Source: Acanthopleura granulata | Taxonomy: Eukaryota > Mollusca > Polyplacophora > Chitonida > Chitonidae | Assembly (NCBI GenBank): GCA_016165875.1 | Contig: JABBOT010000002.1 | Span: forward strand, 24,752,265 to 24,816,264 | Direction of reading: 5' to 3' | Length of the DNA stretch: 64,000 nt | Shown here: piece by piece, positions 23,901-34,660 of the stretch | How positions within the stretch are numbered: the first letter of the stretch is position 1 | How the letters are laid out: each line of letters opens with the position of its first letter | The notes under the pieces: model-generated | Databases searched by the model: none | Seen by the model: the letters and a program-made list of their open reading frames with translations, nothing else | What the model was told of the DNA's origin: nothing | Translations under genes and position numbers: made by a program

Positions 23901-26900
23901 GAATAATAGTTTGGGTCTGGGTATAGCAAATACTCTAGTGCCGAAAATTGACTAAAATGACTTCCCCATTTCTTGTATGGAGCTAGGTATATTAGAGATA
24001 CCGGCAAACAATAGATAGCTCTGGATCATGAATAGTCATGACTTTATTTTGACTCCACTGCTCACATATAATCTCCTGCCTATTATATGACCAAATAAAT
24101 ACTCGCTTATCTTTGCTCAGTTCCTTTGCTTGGGCGTCAACGGGAACGAATGAACCCAAGCGGACAGAGGCAATTTGGACGGACCGGTTTTGGTGTAAGA
24201 GCATTAATGATAGCTGGCAAGCCTGTCGTCAGAAACATTACCTGGAAGATGGTTGCTCACACAAGAGTGATGTGTTTATCACCTGTGGAACCTTAGGTAA
24301 TTAAAAAGAAAGCAATAATTCAACAACTTTTGAAAGTTTCATCATACAGCAATACTACCAATCAGATTGTGACATTTGACTACTCCCAAAGGCCTGCGAT
24401 TCCAGATGAATACCAATTTGGCTTCTTAGTGCGTGATTGATGTGTTCTGGAAAGCAAATTTACCAATCGTGTTTTCTGTACATTGTACATTCTGTTCAAA
24501 GTATTTTCATATCTGTGTAACTGCAGACAAGTCTTCCGTCCAATATCGCCTCTCCAACGGGCCGGTGCCAATGTCGGGTATTGTAGAAATGCAGGTCAAC
24601 AACACATGGGGAGGTGTTTGTAGAAGTGGATTTAAAAAGAATGAGGCCAGAGTAGTGTGCCGCAGTCTTGGCCTAAACACGTAAGAACTGAGCATATATT
24701 ACCACTTTTGTTACATTTTTCTGTTAACGATATGTTCCCACGGTGGTCTATGGTGGATTCTAGGCAAATAAATACACTCATAACTGTTGCAAAGTCATTC
24801 GCCCAGTATCCATTTGTTTATTATAATCATCCCAATCAATGATGGGCAAACCAGCGTTTTAAACAACGAAGACATACATACATGCAGAGGAAACCGTAAG
24901 CGATCGCCTTGGCGTTTCTGTTGTAGATCTGGTGCGGAAGTTGTTAGACCTGATATATTCCCAACACCTGGCGATGGCCACATGTGGCTTGGTGGAGTGA
25001 AATGCCATGGGACCGAAGCATCCATTTTAGATTGTCAACATAACTATATTGGACGTCCAAGATGTGCAAGATTAGACAATGCGGCAGTCGCTGTTCAGTG
25101 CGGTTTGTGATTGTTTTTTATACATCTCACAGAATTTGTGGATTTTAGTTCCTGTTTAATAACGTGTTCATGCCTTTTTAATGGAAATTTTGACACATCT
25201 TCACCTTACTCCAACTGTTGTATACTAAGCTTATGGTCTTTTCCTGCATGAATAAAAATTCTGTTATATCACAGGATCACTGTGTATGAGTAGGTAGAAT
25301 GTATACCCAAAGTACTTTCCACTATATGGTCAGCGCATTCATGGACTAGCTGTGTTTAATGAAGTCAAGTTACGATAAGAATCGAATAAGGGAATGGTCC
25401 TTTGTGAAGAAAGTCGTTTTTCCACACCAACCAACTTAATGCAGTATTATTCTGAAACTACTTGATTCTGAAAGTTTTGTTCAGCCTTGTTAGACGTGTA
25501 ATACAAGTGGACGGTTCTTAAGCCTGTCTTGGTATGATCAGTATTGGAAATGTGATTCAGTGTAGGTGAATTTTCCATACATTTCCAGGAGAAGTGAATA
25601 CAATAGAAGACTTTACAGTGCGCCTGGTAGGAGAGGGAGACTCCAATTCGGGCCGTGTAGAGATCATGCTGATGGGACAATGGGGAACTATCTGTGACGA
25701 AAATTTTGATGACACTAATGCCAGGACTGTTTGTCAACAGTTAGGCTTACCCAGGTTAGTTATTGGGTTTAGATGTAGATTCACGGTAATAGTTCAGCCT
25801 TGATGACGCTTTGTATGGTTTCAGTGAGCCAATTGTCATTTAGCTTGTTCATGGTATACTAGCTGTGTATTAGCAGGGATTACGTGTGCGATCACAGCCC
25901 TGTTGTCTTCCATAAGCCTACCTTAAACACCTCTGTACTTTCCGTGCTGTCATCAATATCCTGGGCAGTTAAAAAGTGCCTGTCCGTACTCATAGACGTC
26001 TTACCTGTGAATTAAGGTTATGTATGTATTTATGCTTGGCTTTTACATCGGACCCAACAATTTTTCAGTCATAAGACGACGAAAGGTCCTTAGAATGCAG
26101 ATGTGCTGTGTCTCCTTGTGGCAGGGCGAGTCCATGCCGCCAAAATAGCATCATGCCGTAGACACCAGACTTGACAACCCACCTAGTCACATTACACCCA
26201 CACTGGGCCGACCAGTCCTGTTTCCTTGTTCTAATCTCTGAATGCCGAGAGCCAAGAGAGGCAGGAACAAGTACCATTTTTAAAGTCGTTGACTGCGGCC
26301 GTATATGGGAAGGTCTGCCAACAATCTGCGAATGGCCATGGGTTTCCCCAGGCTCTGCCCGGTTCCTGGCCGCCGTGGTATTAGTGTATATTCTTGACTA
26401 TTGCGTAAAACACCAACCAAATAAATAAATAAGTGAAGTCTTTGGTATGACCCGAACTGGAATTGATCCCGGATCTCCCGACATCACAGAACCGGAATCA
26501 TACATATCACACCACTATTTGACAGGTTTGATCTTCAGTGCGACAGATTGGCTAATTCTTTAGGATCAGTCCCACGAGGAATACCATCCGTCGGTAAGGA
26601 TTTCTGTACAAAACATGCTAGTAGTGTTAGTCATATAAAGCTAGACCAGAAAATTGCCTCTTGGTTATATCCCTTGTATTCATGTTTCGCCGTTCCGTGA
26701 GAAGTATGTGTTTCAAACATGTTGGTTAGACTTGGAATTTGACCAAGTTTCAACCAGTTTTACGCTCGTGGATTTACCAGCGATGGCACATGGGGACACC
26801 TATCTGGAATTGACAACTAAGACGTCTATGAATACGGATGGACACTTTTTGACGGCCTCAGTCTCGATGTATTACGGACGGCACTGAAAGTACAGCGGTT

Positions 26901-29900
26901 TTTATGGTAAGCTGGTGGAAGACCACAGGACTATGATCGTGCACGTAATCACAGCCCGACAGAGCTAATGGTACCGGTGTCACTTGAGTGTCTGTCTGTG
27001 TCATCACTTGATAGAAAGAACAGGAACTACCAGTATAAGTATCAGACTTTGTGTTATTCATTTCACTTAAAAAATATTCATAACATAGATATTCATGACT
27101 AGAATCCCTTGACCAGGAAATAACGAAACCGGGTGATTTTCCTGGCAGTGACTATAGCTAGTGCTAGAAAGGAGTAGGCCTATCTCTCCATGTCGGACTT
27201 TCATTTATGTTTCTTTTTTCAGCACATTAGCATCAGTGGCTGACAAAGGAACGTACCAGCCGGGCACAGGGAAAATCTGGTTGACAAATACAAGTTGTTA
27301 TGGTTTTGAGTCTACTATCAAAAAGTGTAAATACATGTTAGCTAGGTCGAGCTGTGACCATTCCCAGGATGTGGGTGTGGTATGCAAAGGATTTACATCT
27401 ACCTATGACAGAGGTAGGCTTTACAATTTATAAATTGTATGTGTGTATGTATGTGTGTATATATGTATGTGTGCTTGGGTTAAACGTCGTTCTCAACAAT
27501 TTTTCAGCAGTGTTTAGAGTGTATATATACTTGGCGAGTCCATGTCGCCAAGTCATGCCGCCACTGGAACATCATACTAAAGATACCAGACACGACACCT
27601 CACCCAGTCACATTATGCTGACACCTAGCGGAACATGCATGTTTCCCTGCTCTAACCTCTCTGTGCCGAGCCTCAAGCGAGTCAGCAACAAGTACTATTT
27701 TTAAAGTCTTTGCTATGACCCGGGTATGTCCCGGGATTAAACCCGAATCTCTCGACCGCGAGGTAATGTCAACTGAATAGGAATGGTATGGGTTTTTGTT
27801 GGTAACCTCTTAAACTTGGCGGCTGAACATGACATCAGCAGCTCCTACCCTACTACACGTATCGTTTTCTTTACTATTTTGGATATAATGATGAACAAGA
27901 TACAAGGTAGAATCAAAACTATCGGTCGGCCAGAGTTAGATGGGCCTCGTCAAGGATATAAATAGCCACATTTTGCTTTATTTTATTCATACAAAACGTG
28001 CATTTCAGAATTTTCATTTAATATGTTGTTTACTTGAACTGTTGGATTCAAAAAGTTACATTGAAGGGAGAAAGCTAGAGAAACGCAATCCTTTGGGGAT
28101 AAGATTACTACCAAGAGTCTAACAGCTGTGAAAAAAGTCCTAACAATTGTCTTAACTAGGTATCATCAAGGTGGCCGCGCATATTGTTGTAAATGTTAAT
28201 AAATTCATGGTTATAATCGACGTATCAGGGAGCGTTGGCGGAACAAATTTATTTTGAATTGTACAAGCCGAGACAAGTGTATACATGTAGGTTGCAGACT
28301 TCAGACATCATTAAGCCAGGAAAAGGCTTTTAAGGCGAAAATAAAATAATCAATCTTAATCAGAATTTAATCACCCCATATTATGGGGCTACCATTAAAC
28401 TTACGGCGATACAGAAGCTGTCGCCTCTCGTCTTTTATGTTGCTAATCTATGTCATTTGAAATAATAACCAAGTCAAAAACTTACCGAAATAATTTCGTG
28501 TTCTTGATCTACAGATTCTGGCGTGTCAATTGGCCTGATAATCGGGGTGTCAGTTGGCTGCCTAGCCATTATTGTGGGTGCGACTTTAGTCTTCGTGGTG
28601 ATCAAATTGCGACTGTTTAGACCAGGTATTACATTGCAGTAGAATAATAGATGACAAGCATACGGCCCTGTAATGTTGTGATGGCGGGCATGGTTATTCC
28701 ACTGTAATAGAGTAATAGATGACCGTGTAATATTGTGATCACTGTCATGGATATTGTCCTGTGTAATGCAGTAATAGATGACTTATCTTCATTCTCTTGT
28801 ACATAATGCTTTCAATGAACACGGATAATGGAATAATAACTTTCAGAGGGCTCCGCAAATGTTGAAACTGTAAAGAAGTCTAGTCTCCTCAAACACAGTT
28901 TTTAATAAAATATCACACATCGTTAGCGGGGACCAGCACTAGGCTTAAATCTGACCTCGCATGCACATACGTATTACGGTTCTCGGATTCTTTAGCCGTT
29001 TGGCATGTTTGCAAGATGTTCATTCAAGTATATTATCAAATTGAAAAGGTGCATAAATCGCAATGAAATTGGTTGAGGAATTAGGGTAGCACTTGATTTG
29101 GGGGATTATCCATATTGTAGGGGATTGTGTATTTGTCTATTTATATCACTGCGGAACACTGTGTTTCCAGCTCAACCAATTAGAGGGGCTGCCCCCGTCC
29201 AGTATTATACAGCTCCAGTGGTAAGTATGATCTGCAGTTTGCATGACATTATGACAGACCAATTAAGCAACGTGTAAAATAGCCTTTTAATTCGTCAGTT
29301 CTAGCTTAGTGAAAACGAGGTTTATATATAACTAATAATGAAGTCACAATGATTGTATCTCATTAACAAACCTGTACACGCAGATAGTAACAGTCGGATT
29401 GATCTAGCTTTTCAAACTTCCGCAGGATGTTTACACCCCAGATCAGCTGTATCCTGATTTGAATAGGTGTGCATAACCCTTTGATTTACTTGGACAATAA
29501 GAGAGTTCTGGAACATGGTTGCTGCTCTTATAACTTTCAGAAACTGGTCTGTTTTTATTTTTTCGCATGTCAGGCCCTGCTAATTTATGACCCTACTTTA
29601 AAAAAATGAAACACTTTTGCTGATAAAAACTGCCATGAACCGAGATTCGTACGATTGGACGTCATTTTAATGTGTAATTGTTTCACGTTTGAGAATATTA
29701 AATTTGACTTGTAGATCTCCACAGCTTTAGTCCATTTACATAGCATTGATACACTTCAAAGCCTCGTGTGGCTGGCTTTTATGTTGCGTTACTTATGTAC
29801 CAAGCTTTGTTTTCTATGTAACTGCTTTCAACGCAAATCCTTGACAAGCTTAATATTGACGGATGTGTGGCCTTGTCGTGTCAGACTTTTATTACATAAC

Positions 29901-30074
29901 TATATAACAGGGATCATGGTTTTTACTGGTATTGGCATCTGGGATTCACATTTCCGACTTTGTCTCTTCCAGTTCATGATGTTTATTTGTTCTGTTTTGA
30001 TACAGCAGAGTTCACAGACATACAGCGGATCTACTCCTCCACACAACCAAGATCCTTTAATTTCAGCCAAGTAA
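14893..30074 (+). CDS. Gene B: complete six-SRCR-domain type I membrane receptor
   Basis: Seventeen coding exons join with fully compatible phases into a predicted 762-residue protein: 14893-14920, 15082-15135, 18420-18564, 18676-18866, 19296-19440, 20120-20292, 22197-22359, 23005-23162, 23756-23894, 24121-24296, 24527-24680, 24927-25102, 25589-25754, 27223-27413, 28515-28625, 29171-29220 and 30006-30074. Order: signal peptide over two exons, six SRCR domains of two exons each, a transmembrane exon, and a tail of about 45 residues. The two-exon domains are typical of group A SRCR proteins, which serve in ligand binding and innate recognition in animals. The first domain is highly divergent. 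No enzymatic domain is present. The gene structure is well supported; the ligand is unknown. Confidence 0.87.
15082..15135 (+). CDS. Gene B exon 2, signal peptide core
   Basis: Acceptor ttctag, donor gtatgt, phases 1 to 1. It encodes 'ILVILALVVVVW', the hydrophobic core, followed by KNPVEG, a likely cleavage region. Gene D exon 2 has equal phases and role. Confidence 0.75.
15299..16690. repeat. Tandem duplication, about 0.7 kb x 2
   Basis: 15299-16005 and 16007-16690 are direct copies (both begin near 'accatgttgac' and share 'cattgaacccggtttgaaaa' and 'catagaaaatgcgtgtcagt'), with scattered differences. Both end in the same SINE fragment, and the second carries the fuller SINE. Located in gene B intron 2. 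Confidence 0.85.
15963..16000 (+). mobile_element. SINE family 1 fragment
   Basis: 'ctggccgtaggtgggaaggt' and 'cagcaacc' only. It is the copy-1 counterpart of the longer SINE at 16664, cut at the duplication junction. Confidence 0.6.
16664..16826 (+). mobile_element. SINE family 1, 5'-truncated
   Basis: Reads 'ctggccgtaggtgggaaggt', 'tctgcccggtttcctc' and 'attcttgagtacggtgtaaa', and ends with an 'aatcaaatgaaatgaa' tail. The tRNA-like head is missing. Confidence 0.85.
16827..18419. other. Gene B intron 2, remainder
   Basis: No exon with acceptor, donor and cysteine pattern was found before the acceptor at 18418-18419. A T-rich stretch occurs near 17700-17790. Confidence 0.4.
18420..18564 (+). 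CDS. Gene B exon 3, SRCR1 first half (divergent)
   Basis: Acceptor ttcag, donor gtaaga, phases 1 to 2. It starts 'LTFSIHGGQ' and ends 'AICEKLGFS', keeping the cysteine before LG, but the usual W-G-T-V-C core is replaced by 'LEYVCVEP'. Confidence 0.75.
18676..18866 (+). CDS. Gene B exon 4, SRCR1 second half (divergent)
   Basis: Acceptor ttttag, donor gtatgg, phases 2 to 1. It keeps 'LKLNCSQSNQDCEL' and a terminal 'LYC', matching the expected cysteine order, but without the 'IWLDxVxC' consensus. Confidence 0.75.
19296..19440 (+). CDS. Gene B exon 5, SRCR2 first half
   Basis: Acceptor ttttcag, donor gtagca, phases 1 to 2. 'GRLEVKINNTWGPVC' and 'ACKAMGLP' are clear SRCR signatures. Confidence 0.85.
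19833..19917 (-). mobile_element. SINE family 1 fragment
   Basis: Tail and start of body: 'gattggggtttaacgcccta', 'ttatttcacttattcgacgg' and 'cattgtggtgggagga'. It ends abruptly. Confidence 0.8.
20120..20292 (+). CDS. Gene B exon 6, SRCR2 second half
   Basis: Acceptor tttgcag, donor gtaatc, phases 2 to 1. It shows 'LALNRCLSPPG' and terminal 'LALSCAD'. It is cysteine-compatible but rich in proline and glycine. Confidence 0.8.
21234..21477 (+). pseudogene. THAP zinc-finger domain relic
   Basis: One reading frame gives 'CPICAAVKYANHTPNYDG', then 'ISFHAFPSDPSMRRKWM', and after an in-frame TAG at 21399, 'CCSHFEKTYFDPAYRK'. This matches the THAP pattern: paired cysteines, F-x-F-P, a tryptophan, then C-x2-H-F. 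THAP domains bind DNA and occur in P-element-like transposases and host regulators. It lies inside gene B intron 6. With a stop and no partner domain it is best read as a transposon or gene remnant. Confidence 0.65.
21704..22048 (+). other. Unrecognised 114-codon open frame downstream of the THAP relic
   Basis: An open frame after the THAP remnant contains 'FNVTSRLHIYVNNTTHK' and a hydrophobic C-terminal end. I do not recognise it. It may be part of the same degraded element or a chance frame in an intron. Confidence 0.2.
22197..22359 (+). CDS. Gene B exon 7, SRCR3 first half
   Basis: Acceptor ttccag, donor gtaagt, phases 1 to 2. It shows 'YQSGRVEVYHRGSWHG' and 'VICRTLNFS'. Same length as gene A exon 2228-2390. 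Confidence 0.85.
23005..23162 (+). CDS. Gene B exon 8, SRCR3 second half
   Basis: Acceptor ttgcag, donor gtaacg, phases 2 to 1. It shows 'RWLDNVQCNGDESNVYEC' and terminal 'VTCG'. Gene A has no counterpart. Confidence 0.85.
23250..23640. repeat. Minisatellite, about 60-bp units
   Basis: Five to six imperfect copies containing 'tactyacgttacattacgtt', 'tgtattacatcttgc' and 'cataaattctctctc' lie in the intron between B exons 8 and 9. Confidence 0.8.
23756..23894 (+). CDS. Gene B exon 9, SRCR4 first half
   Basis: Acceptor ttcag, donor gtatca, phases 1 to 2. 'KGGQWGTICSKNFHN' and 'AAVVCKALNKP' are classic. No counterpart in gene A. Confidence 0.87.
24121..24296 (+). CDS. Gene B exon 10, SRCR4 second half
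   Basis: Acceptor tgctcag, donor gtaatt, phases 2 to 1. It shows 'EAIWTDRFWCKS' and 'CSHKSDVFITCG'. Confidence 0.85.
24527..24680 (+). CDS. Gene B exon 11, SRCR5 first half
   Basis: Acceptor ctgcag, donor gtaaga, phases 1 to 2. 'VQYRLSNGPV', 'NNTWGGVCRSGF' and '[11 protein letters not shown]' give a strong SRCR match. Confidence 0.9.
24927..25102 (+). CDS. Gene B exon 12, SRCR5 second half
   Basis: Acceptor ttgtag, donor gtttgt, phases 2 to 1. It shows 'HMWLGGVKCHGTEASILDC' and 'AVAVQCG'. With exon 11 the domain has the six cysteines of group A. Confidence 0.88.
25589..25754 (+). CDS. Gene B exon 13, SRCR6 first half
   Basis: Acceptor ttccag, donor gttagt, phases 1 to 2. It shows 'FTVRLVGEGDSNSGRVEIML' followed by GQWGTIC, the best consensus match in the gene. 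Confidence 0.9.
26030..26520 (-). mobile_element. SINE family 2, interrupted by a family 1 SINE
   Basis: Contains 'tccttgtggcagggcgagtc', 'gggccgaccagtcctgtttc' and, at the right end, an inverted tRNA-like head ('gacccgaactggaattgatc'). The element is split by the family 1 copy at 26298-26430. Other family 2 copies lie at 27470, 48640 and 49905. Confidence 0.7.
26298..26430 (+). mobile_element. SINE family 1 nested in family 2
   Basis: Reads 'atatgggaaggtctgccaac', 'ggctctgcccggttcct' and 'attcttgactattgcgtaaa', with an AAATAAATAAAT tail. It interrupts the 'aaagtcttt' phrase of the host repeat, so it inserted later. Confidence 0.75.
27223..27413 (+). CDS. Gene B exon 14, SRCR6 second half
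   Basis: Acceptor tttttcag, donor gtaggc, phases 2 to 1. It shows 'VADKGTYQPGTGKIWLTNTS' and 'CDHSQDVGVVCKG', then about eight linker residues toward the membrane. Confidence 0.88.
27470..27765 (-). mobile_element. SINE family 2 copy
   Basis: Uninterrupted relative of 26030-26520: 'ctctaacctctctgtgccga', 'aagtactatttttaaagtct' and a tRNA-like end 'cccgggattaaacccgaatc'. In the gene B intron before the membrane exon. Confidence 0.7.
28515..28625 (+). CDS. Gene B exon 15, transmembrane helix
   Basis: Acceptor ctacag, donor gtatta, phases 1 to 1. 'GLIIGVSVGCLAIIVGATLV' continues to FVVIKLRLFRP, whose basic residues fix the cytoplasmic side. Confidence 0.88.
28630..28785. repeat. Degenerate tandem repeat after the gene B membrane exon
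   Basis: About three imperfect units of 50-65 bases around 'gtaatagatgac', 'tgtaatattgtgat' and 'catggatattgt', starting just past the donor. Confidence 0.6.
29171..29220 (+). CDS. Gene B exon 16, cytoplasmic
   Basis: Acceptor tttccag, donor gtaagt, phases 1 to 0, 50 bases. It encodes 'QPIRGAAPVQYYTAPV'. Gene E has a 50-base exon of the same phases at this position. Confidence 0.82.
30006..30074 (+). CDS. Gene B exon 17, C-terminus and stop
   Basis: Acceptor gatacag, phase 0. It encodes 'QSSQTYSGSTPPHNQDPLIS' followed by AK and TAA. The acceptor is followed by a second CAG, so splicing could include or drop one glutamine. Confidence 0.82.
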   Translation, partial: QSSQTYSGSTPPHNQDPLISAK

Positions 30075-33000
30075 TATCAACGTGTACAACACAGCAGTAG
30101 CGACACAGCACTAGCTGTTATAATACATTTGTCTATTGTGTACATTTAATGTCAATATATGTAACATTTTGGAAATAGTACTTGCGCTTAGGAATAACTC
30201 GCCACGTGTCTTTCAAGATTTTACAAATATTAAAACGCCTTGACAAGGAAAAATAATGCTGTTGAACTGTCGGAATATTTGCTCTCTTTTCTCACTGACA
30301 TTCCAGAATCGTGCGGCATTGACAGTGACGTATTAATAACAATAATGTATTATAGGTGACACCAAAGTGTATGTCAGACATGTCTGCACTAATTGGCTGC
30401 GCTTAATTTAGAGTATACAGAGATGTTGACACAATTTGCTGTATAATTGTTTAATGAGCACTGTGATCGATTCCTGGGTCCGCTTGCACGAAGGGATCAT
30501 AAATACAGTCGATTGTAATCCCTACAATTGACTTTACAATGGACTGTAAAATTAAGTTACGCCGCTTACAAAAAGGAATTGTAAGGTGATTGTAAATTTT
30601 CGAAGTTACTCGTACATAAAGATAATCTGTGTAAATGAGCAATGTGCCAGTCAAGAACTTTTCTGGCCTTCATTTTCAAAAGAGTTCTATTTCATCTTGA
30701 TTAAGCAGCTAAGCACAACATGTGAAAATCTTCTCGTAAAACCTTCCTGAAGCAGTTAGAGCGCACACCTTGGTAAACCGAGTCGAAAATTACCAACTAG
30801 TAGTCTATCTAAATCAAGTATTTTCGAACGCAGAGCATGGTTGTAATTAAAATTGTCATGAAATATATTGTCCTGGTATATTTTTTTATCCCCACGGGCA
30901 GATAGAGCTGTCTGGTATTCACCCTGCCTCTAAAACTAATACTGCTTTGTGATTTTGCTTTAACTTTATGAATTATTTGAACAATATACAGTGATATATT
31001 TTTATTTCTATATGGAAAGGCTGTAATTTCATTTCAAGATCATCTGAATTTGTGTGACTTTTTTACATGCAGCCTTATAAGTATTGTTATGATATATCCA
31101 GGTGATTAATTTTTACGTGTGTGTAGGTTGTATATTAGATGAGTGCTCATGAGAGTATCATACATGAGATGTAATATCCCATGAAAGAAAAATGTAAACA
31201 CCATAAATTATAAACCAAACCATCCCATATTAAACTTATTGTGTTATATTTATCACTTAACTGATGAATATAGGATTTGGAGTTTTCATGGACATTGATA
31301 AATTCACCATCCATTTTGTTGTAAACTGATTAATTGGGCTTTGGCGTCTTTTTGTTAAGTCCTTTTGGTGACTAGTTCCTTAATCTGAGTTGATTGCCTG
31401 TGAAGAGCGTAACGCGTGACTTTTATTCATCGTTCAATTCATCCATTCAACCAGCTTGTTTTCGTGTAGTTCTGCAAGTGGTTTTGTTCTCCAGTTTTTA
31501 CATATATCTACAGTATTTCATTATGCAGTTAAGTTGGTTGGCATTGTATTGTGCTATCATTACATATAAAATGTAATAAACGTCTTTGTAATAGGTGTAT
31601 AGCGCCATGTTTAAATAGTGTGGCGACTTTTGCTATATATATATATCTCCTGGTTGATCTGTTGTGCAGCGAGGATTCTTTGTATATAAAGTCTCCAGCG
31701 CTGGTGAATTATGCTCGCAATAATAAAGTCCCAAAAGTAATTTTTTGACTGTAACATTTTTCCCCGCCTTCTGGTAATTTGTTAGTGATGAAATGAGCAG
31801 TTCTATTTTCCATCGCAGAGTGGACGCGATTGTAAGTACATGTAACATTAAGTGGACAGCACTCCATCAATAATTTATATGGTTATGGTCAAGTGATCTT
31901 GGAAACGCTATACATAGGACGTGAGAGCTCAACCATGGCCCACCACAAATAATCAGTGGATCCTCCACTCTGTTTGCTGTGTATGAGGTCTTGGAAAGCA
32001 GTCTCATGGTTATTGAAGACACTTGTCTTCCACCAGTATGATGCCCTTTGCAAATCTTTAGGACACATACATGGTCAAGCTTGTCGCCAACTTACGAATA
32101 GTCGTTGGACTTCTTAACCCGTAAAACTGGCCACCATAGTGCCCTTTTGTACTTCCACCCAGGAAGCCGTTATCGCACTAATTAGATAATGTATCCAAGA
32201 TTGAGGCACGCAGGAAATAGTAGAGGCGGACAGTTTTTGGTTATATCTCGGAAATGTGTTTAAAGTATTGTCAGGGAATTTTGCAAACAAACACTATGAC
32301 AAGTAATGGTTGACAAGTCAGTTACTTAGTCCAAGAAGTAAACCTGCATCTCAGCATCTTTTCTTTTTTTTTCTTTTTTTTTTTTTTTGAGAAAATGGTA
32401 GTCAACTTATGATGATAGTTTGTTGTAGGCCAGACATCTAGTTATTTGATAAGATGTGTTATTTGGGCCAACAAAAATTAGGGAATGCAGTATTTTGACT
32501 GATGAGTATTTAACTAACTTTGGATGTTATTTGGGAAATTACTAAAGAATAGTAAGGCTTTCTCTAAGTGTTTTTGTACCTCATACAGAGCCTGCTCCGA
32601 CACCCAACGTCTTCGCTATGCTGTTTGCCGTAATGGAGTGGTAGCTCTGAGATGGGCTGGCCAAGCACCAGCTTAGCTTCTACGTTAATTGCTCTGAATT
32701 GTTACATTCGCTAACCTGGAACTCGGCCCCATTATCTGCCCCATTCTCGAGGTGTCAAAACTGTGCGCGACGAAAGCAGGCTTCTTGTAATCTTGAAGCA
32801 GGTTTTGAATTCCTTTCACCTCATAATGGGATAACGTAACGTTTCCTATTCATACGCTCGAACAGTATCCAACTTCGCAAGCCGTGATTTTCGAATCACT
32901 TTACTCCATTGCTATAGGGTGTACTTGACTGCTCTTTTTAAATTTAAGATAATCTTTTATCACAATATATTCGTTCACAGTTCTTTCTGTTCATCATTGA

Positions 33001-33545
33001 AACAAAAATTATGATTAAAATTCCCAAACAAGTCGCCAATCTCCATTTTGATGGTATACCTCTGTACTTGAAGTCATAATTATTTAAGGATTAAAGGAAA
33101 CGATGGACCGTATTGAGGAAAAAAATCCGAAAAACTGTCAGAAAACCTCCAAAATGGCCATAATTTTGTACAAATTGAGGTAGTGATCTGAAATTCGAAC
33201 TTTATCTGTAAAGCATTAAACGTTGTACAAAGTTTCGATTCAATGCGATGAAAAAATGACGAAGAAATCAAGTCTAAAATGGCCATAAGTTTATCTAAAT
33301 TGGATGTAGGAGTCCGAAACTCGAAGTTGATCTGTAACTTGTTTTGGTGAATGCATGGATCAAGTTTCAGTTTAATATTTATTTATTTGATTGGTGTTGC
33401 ACGCTGTACTCAAGAATATTTCACCCACACGACAGACTGACAGGCAGGAAGCAAACCTGCAGTGCCCCCCCCCTCCCCAGACGCACAATTTTTACCCAAG
33501 AAATATACTTGTCTTTCTTCCTCTCCTTTCATGAATTAAACAGTA
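30075..33545. other. Gene B 3' flank and B/D intergenic region
   Basis: AT-rich with no coding exon. An AATAAA at 31575-31580 followed by GT-rich sequence is one candidate polyadenylation signal; ATTAAA near 30228 is another. The 33100-33360 stretch ('aaaatggccataa' twice) looks like dispersed repeat sequence. A T-run lies near 32365-32390. Confidence 0.4.
33373..33460 (-). mobile_element. SINE family 1 fragment
   Basis: 'tttatttgattggtgttgca', 'tactcaagaatatttcaccc' and a short degraded body ending in 'gcaaacctgcag'. Confidence 0.7.
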
Positions 33546-33575
33546 ATAATACTCAAGAATATAAGAAAGGAAAAG

Positions 33576-33581
33576 TTTATT
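33576..33581 (-). promoter_or_regulatory. Candidate gene D polyadenylation signal
   Basis: TTTATT on the plus strand, AATAAA on the coding strand, about 1.4 kb after the gene D stop. It would define a 3' UTR of roughly 33,550-34,990. Confidence 0.35.
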
Positions 33582-34284
33582 TGATGAAACAATGCTTACA
33601 GAAACATATAAAATCAGCACTTTCTCAAAAGAGTACAGAAAAGAGAACATGTTAAAAGTCATATAAACTTACATAAAATGACCCAAAAATAGGAAATATT
33701 TTGTACAATTGTTAGTGAATAAAATGAATGCATTATACATTCCAGAAGGTCACCCATGTTTTTCCTTACATGTATAAAATAAACTGAGTGTAGATCCATT
33801 GGCGTATTGGTTGATTTAGTTTTACACGTACATAATTATGAGCAGTTAAGTGCTAGTTATGTTATACAAATACTGCTCAACAGCCAATTGCCGACATTTT
33901 TATATCCCTCTTTTGACCTGTACATCAAATGTTGGAAAGTTCGTCATGAAATTTGCCAAGAGATGGTGATTCACCTGGGACACTCCGGTTTCCTCCACAC
34001 ATAAAAATGGCCGCCTCACACAGTTACCAAATTCTTTAGCATGACAATGAGCAGATATTAAACGCTGCCTGGAGAGAAGACGTCACATGCAGTTTATGTC
34101 AAACTGTCAAAACGTGGGATATGTCAGGTGAAGTAATTCATTTAGATGTCTGTAACGTAGCTATAAAATACGCAACCTCTGCCATCCGTTAATGCAACTT
34201 GTAACAAAATTGGTGATACTGGTCTTCCTTGGTACCCAGAATCAGTATCATGATTGCAGATAGGATTTGCCTGTATGCATATAA

Positions 34285-34660
34285 TAGTGTACAGAGCAAA
34301 GCTATGTACAGTGTAATGAATAAAGGTCGACCACCCAATATACACACACTACACTTAAATATATGTATAATTCATAAACTGTTAGGCCAGACAGCCAGTA
34401 TGAGAATAATGACTGTAGATAATACGTACAATCACCAATAATGTACAGTTGAAAACTCTCAACATAGCAATGAATCAATGTCGACCACCAAATATTTACA
34501 CACTGTACTTTACTTAAATTTGCGTAAAATTCATAAATTGTTATGACTGACACTCAGTATGAGAACAATGACAGCGAATAGTACGCGTGTACACCTTAAA
34601 TATGAAACTGAAAACTATATATACAATGTAACGAATCTATGTCGACCATGCAATGCTTAA
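34285..34660. repeat. Tandem repeat of about 165 bp in the gene D 3' UTR
   Basis: Two full units and a partial third share 'aatgaat', 'gtcgaccac', 'aattcataaa' and 'cagtatgagaa'. They lie between the stop codon and the candidate polyadenylation signal. Confidence 0.75.
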
